A DNA stretch of 64,000 bases from Stentor coeruleus (lineage: Eukaryota > Ciliophora > Heterotrichea > Heterotrichida > Stentoridae), in assembly GCA_001970955.1 (NCBI GenBank), contig MPUH01000323.1:1-64000 (forward strand). The letters run 5' to 3'. The notes beneath the pieces were generated by a model that was not told the DNA's origin, did not search any database, and was given only the letters and a program-made list of their open reading frames with translations. Position 1 is the stretch's first letter. Every line of letters starts with the position of its first letter. Shown here piece by piece: positions 21,189 to 31,492 of the stretch. The position numbers and the translations under genes are program-made.

Positions 21189-24010
21189 TTAGTTTTCTTT
21201 AGCTTGAAGTTGTTTTACTTTGATTTTGAGATTTGCGATGGTTGAATGGATGTTTGAAAGTTCGTTTTCGATTTCTTCTCGTCTTCGGATTAGGGCAATT
21301 TTTTTGCCATGTTCAGGGATTTTAGAAAGTTCGTCTTCAAAGCGTTTTTTTTCAGTTTGTAACTGGAAGATTTTATTTTCCATGCTTAGGATTTCTTCGT
21401 TTTTTTTAGGTTTTTCTCCCCAATTAAGGACGCTACTTACGGAGCTTGAATTAGCAGCTCCAANTTCAGGGATTTTAGAAAGTTCGTCTTCAAAGCGTTT
21501 TTTTTCAGTTTGTAACTGGAAGATTTTATTTTCCATGCTTAGGATTTCTTCATTTTTTTTAGGTTTTTCTCCCCAATTAAGGACGCTACTTACGGAGCTT
21601 GAATTAGCAGCTCCAACTCGCGCTTTGACTTGTTCTGAGATTTTTTCAGGCTTTTTTTCGGGTGGTTCATAAGCCCGTTCTTGTAATCCTCGGTCTACAA
21701 AACCTTTTTCTTNACTCGCGCTTTGACTTGTTCTGAGATTTTTTCAGGCTTTTTTTCGGGTGGTTCATAAGCCCGTTCTTGTAATCCTCGGTCTACAAAA
21801 CCTTTTTCTTGATAATTTCTTTCGTTTCTTTCTGAATACCCACGATCTTGATACCCTCGGTCGTAATAATCGTTTTTCACCCTTTCAGGCTCTTTTTTAT
21901 TCCCTTTCCAGTCATCTTCATAATTATTATATTTATCCCTGAAGTCATCATAGTTTTCTCTTTGATAATCATAATAATCTCGGTCATCAGCTCTATAATC
22001 ATCATCATCAAAATTTCGATCTTTTTTCTTGTTACCTCGGACATTTGTGTAAGCTTTTTCTCGATCCCTTTCTCTAGCTTGGTCTCTTTCTCTAACCAAA
22101 TCTCTTTCTAAATCTGATACACGATCTTTAGTTACTCTCAATTCCCTCTCCAAATCAGCGACCCTGTTTTTATACGACCTCTCAATATCATCAACTTTAA
22201 ATCTAGCATTTTCCATATCATCTCTATTTTTATCCAACTGTTTATGCAAATCCATATTCTCATCCTCTAATCCTCTCATTTTCCTTTCTAACATATCTCT
22301 TTCACTTCTAAAATTCTTCATCCTCCTCTCCACATCCCCAAATGACGCAATTTTTTCTTCCAAATCAGCAAAATCATGTTTATAATTTTCAAGTTCTTGT
22401 TTATAACGTTTAATTTCCTCATCTTTTTCCTTAATTTTATTTTCTAAGTCTTTAATTTGTTGATTATTATTGTTTATAGGTAAAATTGGATCATTTTGAG
22501 GATAATAAGGAGTATATATTGGAGGTTTAGGTTTTTGTTGAGGATTATTAGGAAAGCTATCATAATAAACAAAGCTTTCTCCTGGGGGAATATAATCTGA
22601 ATAGCCTTTTAATTCTGAATCTCTTGGAAAAAAACTATCAGTTGGTTCTTCTTTGTATCCAACAAATGGTTCAGGGTCTTGCCATTTGGTTCTTGGCTTA
22701 TCATCGTATGATTTTTGCCTTTCTTCATATGTGGGGTTTTTTATTGGTTTTTCATTGTAAGAATCTGTCCTGAGAGGCTTTTCTTCATAGTAATTGTCAG
22801 GTTTTAGTATTTTGTTTTCGTATGGATTTACTCGAGCTGGTCTTTCTTCGTAAAGATTCACTTTTGCAGGTTTTTCGGTGTAGTGATCGTCGTATGGGTC
22901 GTCGTATTGAGCTGATTTTAAGGGTTTTTCGTTGTATGGGTCGTCGTATTGGACTGATTTTAAGGGTTTTTCGTTGTATGGGTCGTCGTATTGGACTGAT
23001 TTTAAGGGTTTTTCTTTGTATGGGTCATCGTATGGGGTTGATTTTAAGGGTTTTTCGGTGTATGGATCGTCGTATGAGGCTGATTTTAGAGGTTTTTCAT
23101 CGAAAAAATTCCCTTTGTAAGGTTTTTCTTCATAGAAATTACCCCTTGCTAGCTTTTCTTCATAAGCATCTCCTCTAAGCGGTTTGTCTTCATATGGATT
23201 TCCTTTAAGTGGCTTGTCTTCATATGGATTTCCTCTTAAGGGTTTATCATCAAACTGATTTCCTTTATAAGGTTTCTCGTCATATTGATTTCCTTTATAA
23301 TTTTTTTCAGCATATGGATTTCCTTTTAAGACTTTATCATCAAAATTCCCTCCTTTCAAAGGCTTATCATCAAAATTCCCCCCTTTCAAAGGTTTATCAT
23401 CAAAATTCCCCCCTTTCAAAGGTTTATCATTAAAACCTTTACCTTTCAAAGGCTTATCATCAAAATTTCCACTTTTCAAAGGTTTATCATCAAAACCCAT
23501 ACCTTTACCAGACTTTTCATTATAACCAGGACCTTTCAAAGGTTTTTCTTCATAAAAATTTCCCCTCCCTTGTTTATCATCATAAAAATTTCCTTTCAAA
23601 GGTTTTTCATCAATTCCACCAGCTTTGATCAAAGGTTTTTTTGTTATTAAATTTTTAGGGCTTTCACAAACAAACTTTGTAGATCCAACATAAACATCTT
23701 CTTCTACTATAAATTTTGGTGAGTCATCTTGAAAAGCTGGACTTGGTGATGATTTTTTTAAACCCGGGTTTTTGTCTAAAGGTTTTTGTATTCCAACTCT
23801 TCGATTATTAGGGTTTTCATCGATATCTGAAGGTTTTTTAGTTAGTTTTACTTGAACATGAATTTTAGGTGCTGGAGCTATAGGGGCTGGAGGAGCTGGT
23901 GGAACTTCTGCAATTTTGGTACCTTCTTTTTGCATAAATTTTTGGAACAGTTTGCTATTTAAATGCTTGTCTAGATTAGCATCATCGAGTTTTTTACCCT
24001 TTTCAGTCAT
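21189..24010 (-). CDS. Tandem-repeat coiled-coil protein (DKPLKG repeats)
   Basis: One gene read through two assembly duplications (N at 21464 and 21713). The head is Pro-rich (PPAPPAPIAPAP). Residues about 130-435 are dozens of degenerate tandem units of 8-15 residues centred on [DE][DE]KPLKG plus an aromatic residue: FDDKPLKGG, YEDKPLKGN, and near-identical 14-mers EKPLKSVQYDDPYN. Residues about 520-655 are coiled coil, followed by a charged Tyr/Asp/Arg-rich region. The C terminus, after the second N, contains a conserved-looking coiled coil (VSSVLNWGEKPKKNEE, then ENKIFQLQTEKKRFEDELSK, ending LQAKEN). The end on the minus strand is TAA at 21191-21189. No family is recognised; a structural or cytoskeletal role is inference. 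The true protein is shorter than the raw sequence implies. Confidence 0.8.
21312..21616. repeat. Assembly duplication around single N at 21464 (152 bases twice)
   Basis: 21312-21463 recurs at 21465-21616, with one or two base differences. It lies inside the C-terminal coding region and would double a 50-residue segment. Uncollapsed overlap. Confidence 0.85.
21616..21810. repeat. Assembly duplication around single N at 21713 (97 bases twice)
   Basis: 21616-21712 recurs at 21714-21810 with one N between. It breaks the reading frame of the repeat-protein gene; artefact as above. Confidence 0.85.
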
Positions 24011-24524
24011 TTTTATGAATTTAAAATAGAATTGGTTTTTTATTTGAGGATAATAGATGAAATGTTGTGATATTCGGTTTATGTATGAAGATTGATTGGA
24101 TTTTTATTTGAAGTGTGTTAAAATTATCAGAAATTTGGACTTTAAGATGTGATTTGAGTGAATTTGGCATTGATTTTATAATTTGCTTGCTTTTATGTTT
24201 GACCTTTTCTTGCTATAAGCATTCATATGAGTATTATATTTTGTTATTTATTAATGTAATCAGTCAACGATACGCCTAAGCGTGCGATACCAATACAATA
24301 AATTTAACTTCCCAGCTTTAAAATCCTTAACCAAATCTCATTGAAAACTAAAACCAACATTCTAATCTTTTCCAAAAAACCCTCTTCAATTTCCAAAACA
24401 TCTCTAATCCTCATCTCTAAAACTCTGCAACTTTTTCTATCAAACATCAAAAAACCCCCTTTATTTCCCACAATATTATCCAAACCTAAACATTTGAATA
24501 TTCTCACTCAGAATAATAATTCAA
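24011..24524. promoter_or_regulatory. Divergent intergenic region between repeat protein and carboxypeptidase
   Basis: 514 bases between two genes transcribed apart. The skew flips in the middle: G-rich at 24011-24170 and C-rich at 24300-24520, as expected for two promoters back to back. Near the switch (24268-24290) is a small GC-richer element, cgatacgcctaagcgtgcga, with ACGC/GCGT as an inverted repeat and cgatac given twice. A regulatory role is inference. Confidence 0.4.
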
Positions 24525-25514
24525 ATGGAGTCAATTCCAATAAAAATTCCTATAAGAGCCACAAAAACTCCTTGTAGCACTTTACTATGTACAAGTCTTG
24601 CATGCCGAAGAAGAAGTTTTTATACAGAAAGCTCACAAAAACCATCAGAAAACAATTTATCACAATTAAAAAATACAAGAGCTCATTTCAAATCAAAATC
24701 AGAAAGAAGTAAAAGATATCATAGTCAAAATACTATTCCTATGATATCAGCTTCTTCATATTGTGTCCTTGAGCAGAGTACAAATAAAGTTTTACATGGT
24801 TTTAATGATATACAAATAAGAGAAGTGGCTTCTTTGACTAAAATTATGACTTGTATTTTATGTTTAAACGTGATTTCATTTAATCAAATGAGTTTGGATA
24901 GGAAAATTATTGTTAGTACTAGGGCGGCTAATACAAATGGGACAACCGCTGGATTGAGATCTGGGGATACTTTAACTTTACGTGATTTGCTATATGGACT
25001 TATGCTACCTTCAGGAAACGATGCTGCTGTTATCCTTGCTGAGTATTTTGGAGATTTTTTATATCCAAATTGTATTAAACCAGTTAAAAAGTTTGTATTT
25101 GAAATGAATAAAGTGGCTGTAGAGGTTGGGATGTCTTCTAGTCACTTTGCTAATCCTCATGGACTCATGCATAAAAAAAACCTCGCTTGCGCTCGGGATA
25201 TTGGAAAACTAGCTTGTTATGCTCTTAGAGATAGGATTTTTAAAGAAATTGTAAATTGCAAAAGCCATATTGCTGAAATACGAGGAAAAGATGGGTTAAT
25301 TCGTTATTCAAACTGGAAAAACACAAATAAACTCCTTGGAAAAGGGTTTAATGGAGTTAAAACTGGCGTCACACTAACTGCTGGACCTTGTTTATGCGCT
25401 TCAGTAAATAAAGAACAAAGTTTGGTTATTGTTTTATTGAATTCTAAATCTATGGAAGATAGATGGATTGATGCTAAAAAACTTACGGACTGGGCTCTTA
25501 GTAAGTTTTATTAA
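24525..25514 (+). CDS. Bacterial-type D-Ala-D-Ala carboxypeptidase (peptidase S11 / PBP fold)
   Basis: A serine peptidase of 329 residues. In bacteria this family trims the terminal D-Ala of peptidoglycan stem peptides. All three active-site motifs are present: SLTK (103-106, SxxK), SGN (163-165) and KTG (279-281). TLRDLLYGLMLPSGNDAA and FNGVKTGVT match the S11 family closely. The first 75 residues are polar and basic with no hydrophobic signal peptide, unlike bacterial DacA. There is also no C-terminal membrane anchor. No peptidoglycan is expected in a ciliate, so a role on food-bacterium wall peptides, or another substrate, is inference; related genes exist in other ciliates as far as I know. 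The base composition matches the neighbours, so any transfer is old. Confidence 0.93.
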   Translation: MESIPIKIPIRATKTPCSTLLCTSLACRRRSFYTESSQKPSENNLSQLKNTRAHFKSKSERSKRYHSQNTIPMISASSYCVLEQSTNKVLHGFNDIQIREVASLTKIMTCILCLNVISFNQMSLDRKIIVSTRAANTNGTTAGLRSGDTLTLRDLLYGLMLPSGNDAAVILAEYFGDFLYPNCIKPVKKFVFEMNKVAVEVGMSSSHFANPHGLMHKKNLACARDIGKLACYALRDRIFKEIVNCKSHIAEIRGKDGLIRYSNWKNTNKLLGKGFNGVKTGVTLTAGPCLCASVNKEQSLVIVLLNSKSMEDRWIDAKKLTDWALSKFY

Positions 25515-25578
25515 TTTAACAAAAATAATATTACATCAAGTATTTTGAAATGCTATTCTAGTATTAACAAATAAATTC

Positions 25579-25682
25579 TTTTTCTCAGAAATTAATACTA
25601 AATCATCATGTATTTTATAAAGTTTGATTATTTTTCTCAGAAATTAATACTAAATCATCATGTATTTTATAAAGTTTGATTA
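25579..25682. repeat. Tandem duplication, 2 x 52 bases
   Basis: Two identical 52-base copies abut without an N. Either a recent tandem duplication or an overlap joined without a gap mark. Confidence 0.85.
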
Positions 25683-26600
25683 TTTATATCATTCAAGTCA
25701 AGATTTATTTAAAAAAACTGAAATATTTTATTTATCTATCTTTAAATCTTTAACAAAACACTCTAAAAATAAACTATGCATAAAAAATCATTTAAACCTA
25801 AAATCAAATCATACAGAAAATAGTGGAATTTTAAGTAATTCCTATTGTCTTATAAAAAGTGCATGGTTAATCATATTTAAGTAAATAAACTCTTTTATCA
25901 TAAAAAAACCTTCCCCAAATCTTCAAATACATATAAATCCTATTAATTTTAAAGTATTATTTATAATCAAAAATAACCCTTAAGGATTTCCTGAAAGAAT
26001 ACAATACATTTATTATGTAAAAAGTATTAAAAAAAAATCAAACTTATTATGATAATTACTTATAAAATCATAAGGACCTACAGTCATCTCAAAATTAAAA
26101 AAAAAAATCTGATTTTTATGTATCCTATATTATTATAATATATATTTATTATATTCAATCCAATAAACTAAATCAGCTTAACAAAAAGAAATTTCTTAAT
26201 CTTATAAATGCGATCTCAACTTATAAAAAATTATTATTATCAAAAACATCTCAAAATGTTTTATGAAGAAATAATTAACAAAATATTAACTTATTGAAAT
26301 AATAATAATCATCATCATTTGATACTATAAAAATATGGTATATGATGTTCAAAATCAAATAAAAAAGTATTTTATCATGATATAGTGCAAAAGCTAAAAC
26401 ACTAACTGTTCAACAAAAAGTTCTTTCAGTAAATTGCTGAATCTTTCAATCATCACAAAGGTTTATAAAGAATTTCAGAAGTTCCTGCCGTCGCAAGAAT
26501 TTTCATATTGAAACTTTTCTTATGATTCAATGAAATTACATATTTCTAACTTTGATTACTAATACATTTATGCTCTATATTATTAAATTATTTGACATAT

Positions 26601-26736
26601 TTCGAATCTAGACTCAAAAAATATAAAATTTTAACCGTATATTAGAAGAAAGGTTAGGTAAAATATAATTCGAATCTATACTCAAAAAATATAAAATTTT
26701 AACCGTATATTAGAAGAAAAGTTAAGTAAAATATAT
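26601..26736. repeat. Tandem duplication, 2 x 68 bases
   Basis: Two 68-base copies beginning ttcgaatcta, differing at a few positions. The divergence argues for a genuine duplication or collapsed alleles. Confidence 0.8.
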
Positions 26737-27459
26737 TATCTGATGATCAAGTATGTTTTTAAATTTATTATACCTTTAATTTTTAGTCTTGTTTCTAAGT
26801 AATTTAATTTTACATTTTGACAAAAGCATAATTTTTAACATCAAATTTATCCATGATGCTTTTCTAAAATTCCATTAGCGATTAGATTAGTTCTAGGAAG
26901 ATGGATATTTTTCTTAGTTTTCACTATATAAATCCCTAAGTGTTAAGAAAATGTATAAAATCTTAAATCAAGTGGTTAAAATGTATTTTTTATCCGAATA
27001 GCCTTAAAATTTTGATATTTTTACATATAAGATCTATAAATTTCCCATGAACGTGCTTTAAAATTTCTTACTTCAGATTTTCTAAAAATAGTTTTCTCTT
27101 ATATAAAATAAAAACAACATAAACATATTCATCCCCAGACATTATTTTACCAAAAAAGTAAAAGCAATACAAATATTTAATGTATATAAAATCAAATTAT
27201 ATAAAAAATATAAATACAATTATTCAAGGTATTAGAGTTAGACTCTAATGCATATAAAAAGATAAAATTCTTCTAATTTTTAGCAAAAACTTAGTATATA
27301 TTTTATTTTTCCCAAGTTAATATAATAATCATTTAAAATCTTTCTGTAACACCTTTTCATTATATTATTAAATGCCTGTATAAAGTTTTAAATATGCAAA
27401 AATTACTAGATGAAACTGTTGATATATATTCCATTATTGACCATTTTATATTTTTGATA

Positions 27460-27678
27460 ATGGGCTGTGCATGTTCAGGCATCAGAAAAAAAAGTAAAAA
27501 GTTGACTAAAAGTGGTCCTTCAAATTTACAAACGATCCCTCTTAAGTTTTTAACGTTAAAGATAACAAGATCGAAAAACCAAAGAAAAGGTTTATATAGT
27601 GTTCCAGAAGTAGATGTTTCAAGAGAGATTTCAAGAAGGAGTTCATTATATGCTTCAATGGATCTAAAGCACATTTAA
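27460..27678 (+). CDS. Small basic protein with dual acylation motif
   Basis: A 72-residue protein starting MGCACSGIRKKSKK. Gly2 with Ser6 is a good N-myristoylation signal, Cys3 and Cys5 are candidate palmitoylation sites, and the basic stretch after them would favour the inner face of a membrane. An upstream in-frame ATG at 27394 would add 22 hydrophobic residues and hide this motif, so I prefer 27460. No domain is seen in the remainder, which is Lys/Arg/Ser-rich. Confidence 0.55.
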   Translation: MGCACSGIRKKSKKLTKSGPSNLQTIPLKFLTLKITRSKNQRKGLYSVPEVDVSREISRRSSLYASMDLKHI

Positions 27679-28772
27679 TAAGACAAGCGAACAAAATTTT
27701 TTTAAAACATAAGCTAATGAAAATGTAAAACTTAATATTCACTTACTAGTATTCTAAACGGGCATACTTTAACGTTTAGACTTTATAGATATTGAGTTTT
27801 TCTAACATAAAATAACTTGTATAGTGAAGATTTAAAACTTTTCTTATGTATATTAAATTAAACACAACTAATAAATTATGTTAAAATATGTATTAAACTA
27901 ATGAATTACTTATAAAAATATATTTTCCCTTAGGTTTTTTGGGTTTTTTTTATTTGAGGCAATTTATGTTACAAATTATTGCTTCTAAGTTTATAAAAAC
28001 AATAAATGCCATATAATATTTTGTTTATCCTTATAAAAATCTAAAAATTTTCATTAAAGTTGGCTTGTAAATGTTTTGGCTATGGCAGAATTCAGAATAT
28101 AGCTTAGTTTATGTTTTTTTTTTATCAGAACTAATGTTGATTTTCTAATAAAATAAGATTAAATAAAATATTCTCACTAAGATAATCTTTTTCCAGGATT
28201 AANTAGTTAATCTTTTTCCAGGATTAAGAGGATTCTAATAGTAAATAATCTGAAGATGATTTCAAGTATTAAATAAAGCTGAGGGTTCAAGCTAAGATTC
28301 TTGTTGTAGTATTTTGATAGCAGAAAAAAACATCTGTATGATTGGGAAATAAAGGAAAAAATTGGTTGATTTAAAAAACCTATTACTAGTCTTTATAATG
28401 GAGCTAAAAAATGAATTAGCTTTACAAAGTCAAGAATTTAAAGGTAGAATGATTTTTGTGTTTGTTTTTTAGTATTTTATTATATTTTTTTGAGTTAGTG
28501 CATATGATTTTTATGTTCTGAAAGAGAGCAATTTGTGTATATATGAATAAGTTCAAGGGTTTAAGATTTATATTTAGTAAAAATAAGCTCTTTATAAAAT
28601 CATGATTATAAAAGAATTCTATAATTTTACTTTTCAAAAATCTGACAGAAAATCATATTTTTAAATTCCTGTAGCAAATCTGTTTCGAATATCTTTTTTT
28701 ATGTAAGAATCTTCAGTTATTTCGCTAGTATATTAAAAGTCTAAAGATAAAGCATTTAAACAATACAATAAA
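27679..28772. other. AT-rich intergenic region
   Basis: 1.1 kb with no supported gene. It includes the single N at 28203, where about 20 bases (aatctttttccaggattaa) occur on both sides. Confidence 0.4.
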
Positions 28773-29405
28773 ATGTCTGATCGTGTAGATGCAGAAACAG
28801 AAAGCATATACACAAAGACTATGAACTTAGTCATAAATCAAATGAATCGTTATCTTCAAAACAATAACTATAGTGATGATATTATAAGAAAAATTCAATC
28901 ATCTTGGAAAGAAAATCTAAGCCAAATTCCTCGATCTAAATTTTCGTATATTTCTCCTTTCAAACTTCAAGCTTTAATCCTAAAACCTGCAGTTATTGTC
29001 AAAGTCGATGAGCCACCACTTCCTCCACCAAAAGTAGAATCAGAGCATTCAGAATCTGATGAATATTCTTTTGATGATGATATTCCACATGAACATGATC
29101 CTAATTTAGATGTTTTCAATAATTTACAAATGAAACAACAAGAAGCTAAGAAAATTGTAGAAAGCAAAGTAGAAATCACAGAAAGTTTTTCTGAAGAAGA
29201 CTCACCAGAAAGCGATGATGAAACAAAGCTTGATTGTCCTGAACCTACAGGAGTTATTCATTGTATGATTTGTGATAAGGTTAAAAGAAAAAGCAGTACG
29301 TGGATTTTTAATATGAAAAACTGTGTTTTTCAAGAATGCGGCAAGCCTGAAAAGTTTTTGAAAAGCATGAACTCTAATCTGAATTTTAATAAATCTGGTA
29401 AGTAA
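28773..29405 (+). CDS. GTF2A1: Transcription factor IIA large (alpha/beta) subunit
   Basis: A 210-residue protein with the two conserved ends of the TFIIA large subunit, which with the gamma subunit stabilises TBP on promoters. The N-terminal helical part (about 10-55: SIYTKTMNLVINQMNRYL, then IIRKIQSSWKENLSQI) matches the four-helix-bundle region. The C-terminal beta-barrel part (about 158-205) reads VIHCMICDKVKRKSSTWIFNM, corresponding to the family's CQYDK-x-x-R-x-K-x-x-WK-F stretch. The acidic linker between them (SESDEYSFDDDIPHEHD) is typical. It is shorter than animal homologues because the linker is short. No intron. Assignment by motif pattern; quite confident. Confidence 0.85.
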   Translation: MSDRVDAETESIYTKTMNLVINQMNRYLQNNNYSDDIIRKIQSSWKENLSQIPRSKFSYISPFKLQALILKPAVIVKVDEPPLPPPKVESEHSESDEYSFDDDIPHEHDPNLDVFNNLQMKQQEAKKIVESKVEITESFSEEDSPESDDETKLDCPEPTGVIHCMICDKVKRKSSTWIFNMKNCVFQECGKPEKFLKSMNSNLNFNKSGK

Positions 29406-29691
29406 AAGAAATAATATTAGTTTGTGTAAAATAATCAGAGATTTGATAAGTTAAATAAGGAAAATAATATGAGTATGGACTAAGTTTGATTAAATTTTTG
29501 TTCATCTAAAATTTTTGGTCTATTGACTAAAGTAAATTTGCATATCACCTAAAATAAAAATCATCACAATTTTTAAAAACCTGCTCTTGAAACTAAGCTT
29601 TAAAATCTAAAAAAATCATTCCTTTATCATATCTAAAACTTCATCCATATCTAAATTTTCTAAACATTATCGAATAATCCATTATATATAA

Positions 29692-30093
29692 ATGTTTGCT
29701 TGCTTAATTAGAAGATGTCTAAAGCAGCTTCTTGTAAGAAACATAGATCCAAATGCTAAACCACATCATATAACAGCTGTGTTCGGACAAATTGGAACTA
29801 TCAAAGATTTCGATATGCCATATGATTCTAAAAACTCATGCCACCAAGGTTATGCATACATCGAATATTCTGATACTAAATATTATAACGAAGCCATTAG
29901 GAATTTCCATAACCAAAAAATCTTCGCAAACTATGTTAAAGTCTTAATAGTTCAAGACGATAAAGAAGGAGTTGATTTAAAGAAATACGAATTTCCTACA
30001 CGGACTGATTATGTCAATCACAGTTATCAAAAAGAAAAAATATTAGACTTGTGCGCTGATGAAGAAGATAGAGAAGTAGAAGAAGAAGAATAA
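29692..30093 (+). CDS. RRM RNA-binding protein, RNPS1-like
   Basis: A 133-residue protein with a single RNA-recognition motif at about 13-90. RNP2 is LLVRNI and RNP1 is QGYAYIEY. The DMP between them and the GYAYIEY signature resemble RNPS1, an exon-junction and splicing protein. There is no RS domain, unlike animal RNPS1. A short acidic tail of Glu residues ends the protein. It lies 286 bases after the TFIIA gene on the same strand. Start at an ATATATAAATG context. Other small RRM proteins are an alternative. Confidence 0.8.
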   Translation: MFACLIRRCLKQLLVRNIDPNAKPHHITAVFGQIGTIKDFDMPYDSKNSCHQGYAYIEYSDTKYYNEAIRNFHNQKIFANYVKVLIVQDDKEGVDLKKYEFPTRTDYVNHSYQKEKILDLCADEEDREVEEEE

Positions 30094-30589
30094 TTTTAGT
30101 TAAGCAAAATTTAAGTATGACAGTAAATGTGTGAGAGTATGGGTTTTGTAATAAATATTAGGATTGATTTATCAAATATTTTATATGTTTATGGGTTTAT
30201 AATTGAAATTTTATATTTATAATGTGAAATTATGTTTTAGGAGTAGAGAAAGTAGTTATAATTATTTAAAATATTATTTGAGTGGATTTAGTTATACTTT
30301 TTAAAGTAAATATCAGGGTTTACTTGTTTAATTTATGATATAAATAATTGTAGAGTATGTTGGAATGATAAATATTTGAACATAATTTGAATAGAATATT
30401 GTATTGATTATAACATTAATAAAGTTGCTATTTTTTAGTTTTTATAATATGTTATTGATGTTAGAAGCATTTAGGATACTTAATGTTTAATATTTTGCTA
30501 AGAATTTGTGTATTAAAGTAGTGTATTGTTATTGAAAACATGAAAGCAGTTTATTGATATTGTTACCTATTAAGAAAAATCATAACTAA
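30094..30589. other. Convergent intergenic region
   Basis: 496 bases between two convergent genes; AT-rich, G over C on the + strand at first. No gene or RNA seen. Confidence 0.4.
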
Positions 30590-31492
30590 CTAAAGTAAAT
30601 TAATGGGAATTCTGAAATACACTACGTTGCTACTATCAGGTTCTGGCAGTAGTCCATTTCTAAGGTTAACTTGAAGGCTCTGAAAGATTAGCTTTGGTAA
30701 AGATAGTTTAGCATCTCTTCCTTTTCTCCAAGCAACAAAATCTTCTTTAGTAGTTTTCATGTTCATTTGCTTGTTATGATGTTTTTCAGCATGGACTGTT
30801 GTTTCCCAAGCAACTTTTCTTGATTCAGTTCCATAGTCATGTCCAACAAAAACCCTGTTAGTTTCTGGGAGCTCAAATATTTTCCTAATACTGTCATAAA
30901 GCTGTTCTGCTGAAGCACCAGGAAAATCGCAACGTGCAGTTCCAAAATCAGGCATAAAAATTGTATCACCAGTAAAAACAGCATCACCTAAAACATAAAC
31001 CATACATGCAGGTGTATGTCCTGGTGTATGAATAGCCCTAAGTTCCATATTTCCAACCTTCAATTTATCTTCATTCTTAAGTAATAAATCAAACTCTAAT
31101 CCTTTTAAAGAAATATTCTTAAGATTAAGTGCCTTAGAAAATGTTTCTTGGACTTTAACAACATTAAACCCAATTGCGCTTTTAGCATTTGGAAATGCTT
31201 TTTTCAACAATTGAGCTCCAGTTAAATGGTCAGCATGAACATGAGACTCTAGTATATAATCTAAAGTCATATTTTTTGCCTTAATTTTATCAATAAGTTT
31301 ATCAGCATGAGTTGTTGAAGTTCTATGATTTATTGGATCGTAATCAAAAACAGAATCTATGACAATAGCATGACCTGTTTGATTACAAGAAGCAATATAA
31401 CAACAGGTATTTGTATCATCATGGAATACACATTCTACTTGGGGCTTTTGTATAGCTGAGAGCATTCTACGTATAGCTAGCCTCGTAAACAT
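30590..31492 (-). CDS. Persulfide-dioxygenase-like metallo-beta-lactamase-fold enzyme
   Basis: A 300-residue enzyme of the ETHE1 / bacterial PDO group, non-haem iron enzymes that oxidise glutathione persulfide to sulfite. The metal ligands are present: H84, H86, D88 and H89 (SHVHADHLTGA), H159 in HTPGHTP, D176 in FTGDTIF and H218 in VGHDYGT. The C-terminal block (KLSLPKLIFQSLQVNLRNG, then PEPD) resembles bacterial-type enzymes more than animal ETHE1. The first 15 residues (MFTRLAIRRMLSAIQ) are basic and amphipathic, as for mitochondrial import, where sulfide oxidation takes place. Glyoxalase II is the main alternative, but the PDO-type C terminus argues against it. Confidence 0.88.
   Translation of the reverse strand: MFTRLAIRRMLSAIQKPQVECVFHDDTNTCCYIASCNQTGHAIVIDSVFDYDPINHRTSTTHADKLIDKIKAKNMTLDYILESHVHADHLTGAQLLKKAFPNAKSAIGFNVVKVQETFSKALNLKNISLKGLEFDLLLKNEDKLKVGNMELRAIHTPGHTPACMVYVLGDAVFTGDTIFMPDFGTARCDFPGASAEQLYDSIRKIFELPETNRVFVGHDYGTESRKVAWETTVHAEKHHNKQMNMKTTKEDFVAWRKGRDAKLSLPKLIFQSLQVNLRNGLLPEPDSSNVVYFRIPINLL

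Larger units (their letters stand above)
25515..27459. other. Long AT-rich intergenic region with two tandem duplications
   Basis: About 1.9 kb with no convincing gene. It contains tandem duplications at 25579-25682 and 26601-26736. A locally GC-richer patch lies around 26480-26500 (cctgccgtcgcaag) whose meaning is unclear. A 74-codon open frame at 25660 sits on the duplication and is not supported. Confidence 0.45.

Noticed and set aside
22822-23433. Plus-strand open frames with repeated peptides
   Set aside because: They are shadows of the tandem repeats of the minus-strand gene at 21189-24010.
24304-24577. Open frames on both strands just before the carboxypeptidase gene
   Set aside because: They overlap each other and the promoter-side C-rich stretch; one runs into the start of the real gene in another frame.
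25660-25884. 74-codon open frame after the carboxypeptidase gene
   Set aside because: It begins inside a tandem duplication in AT-rich intergenic DNA and shows no protein-like pattern.
26470-26510. GC-richer patch as a possible small nuclear RNA
   Set aside because: It does not match the conserved segments of U1, U2, U4, U5 or U6 that I can recall, and no clear stem was found.
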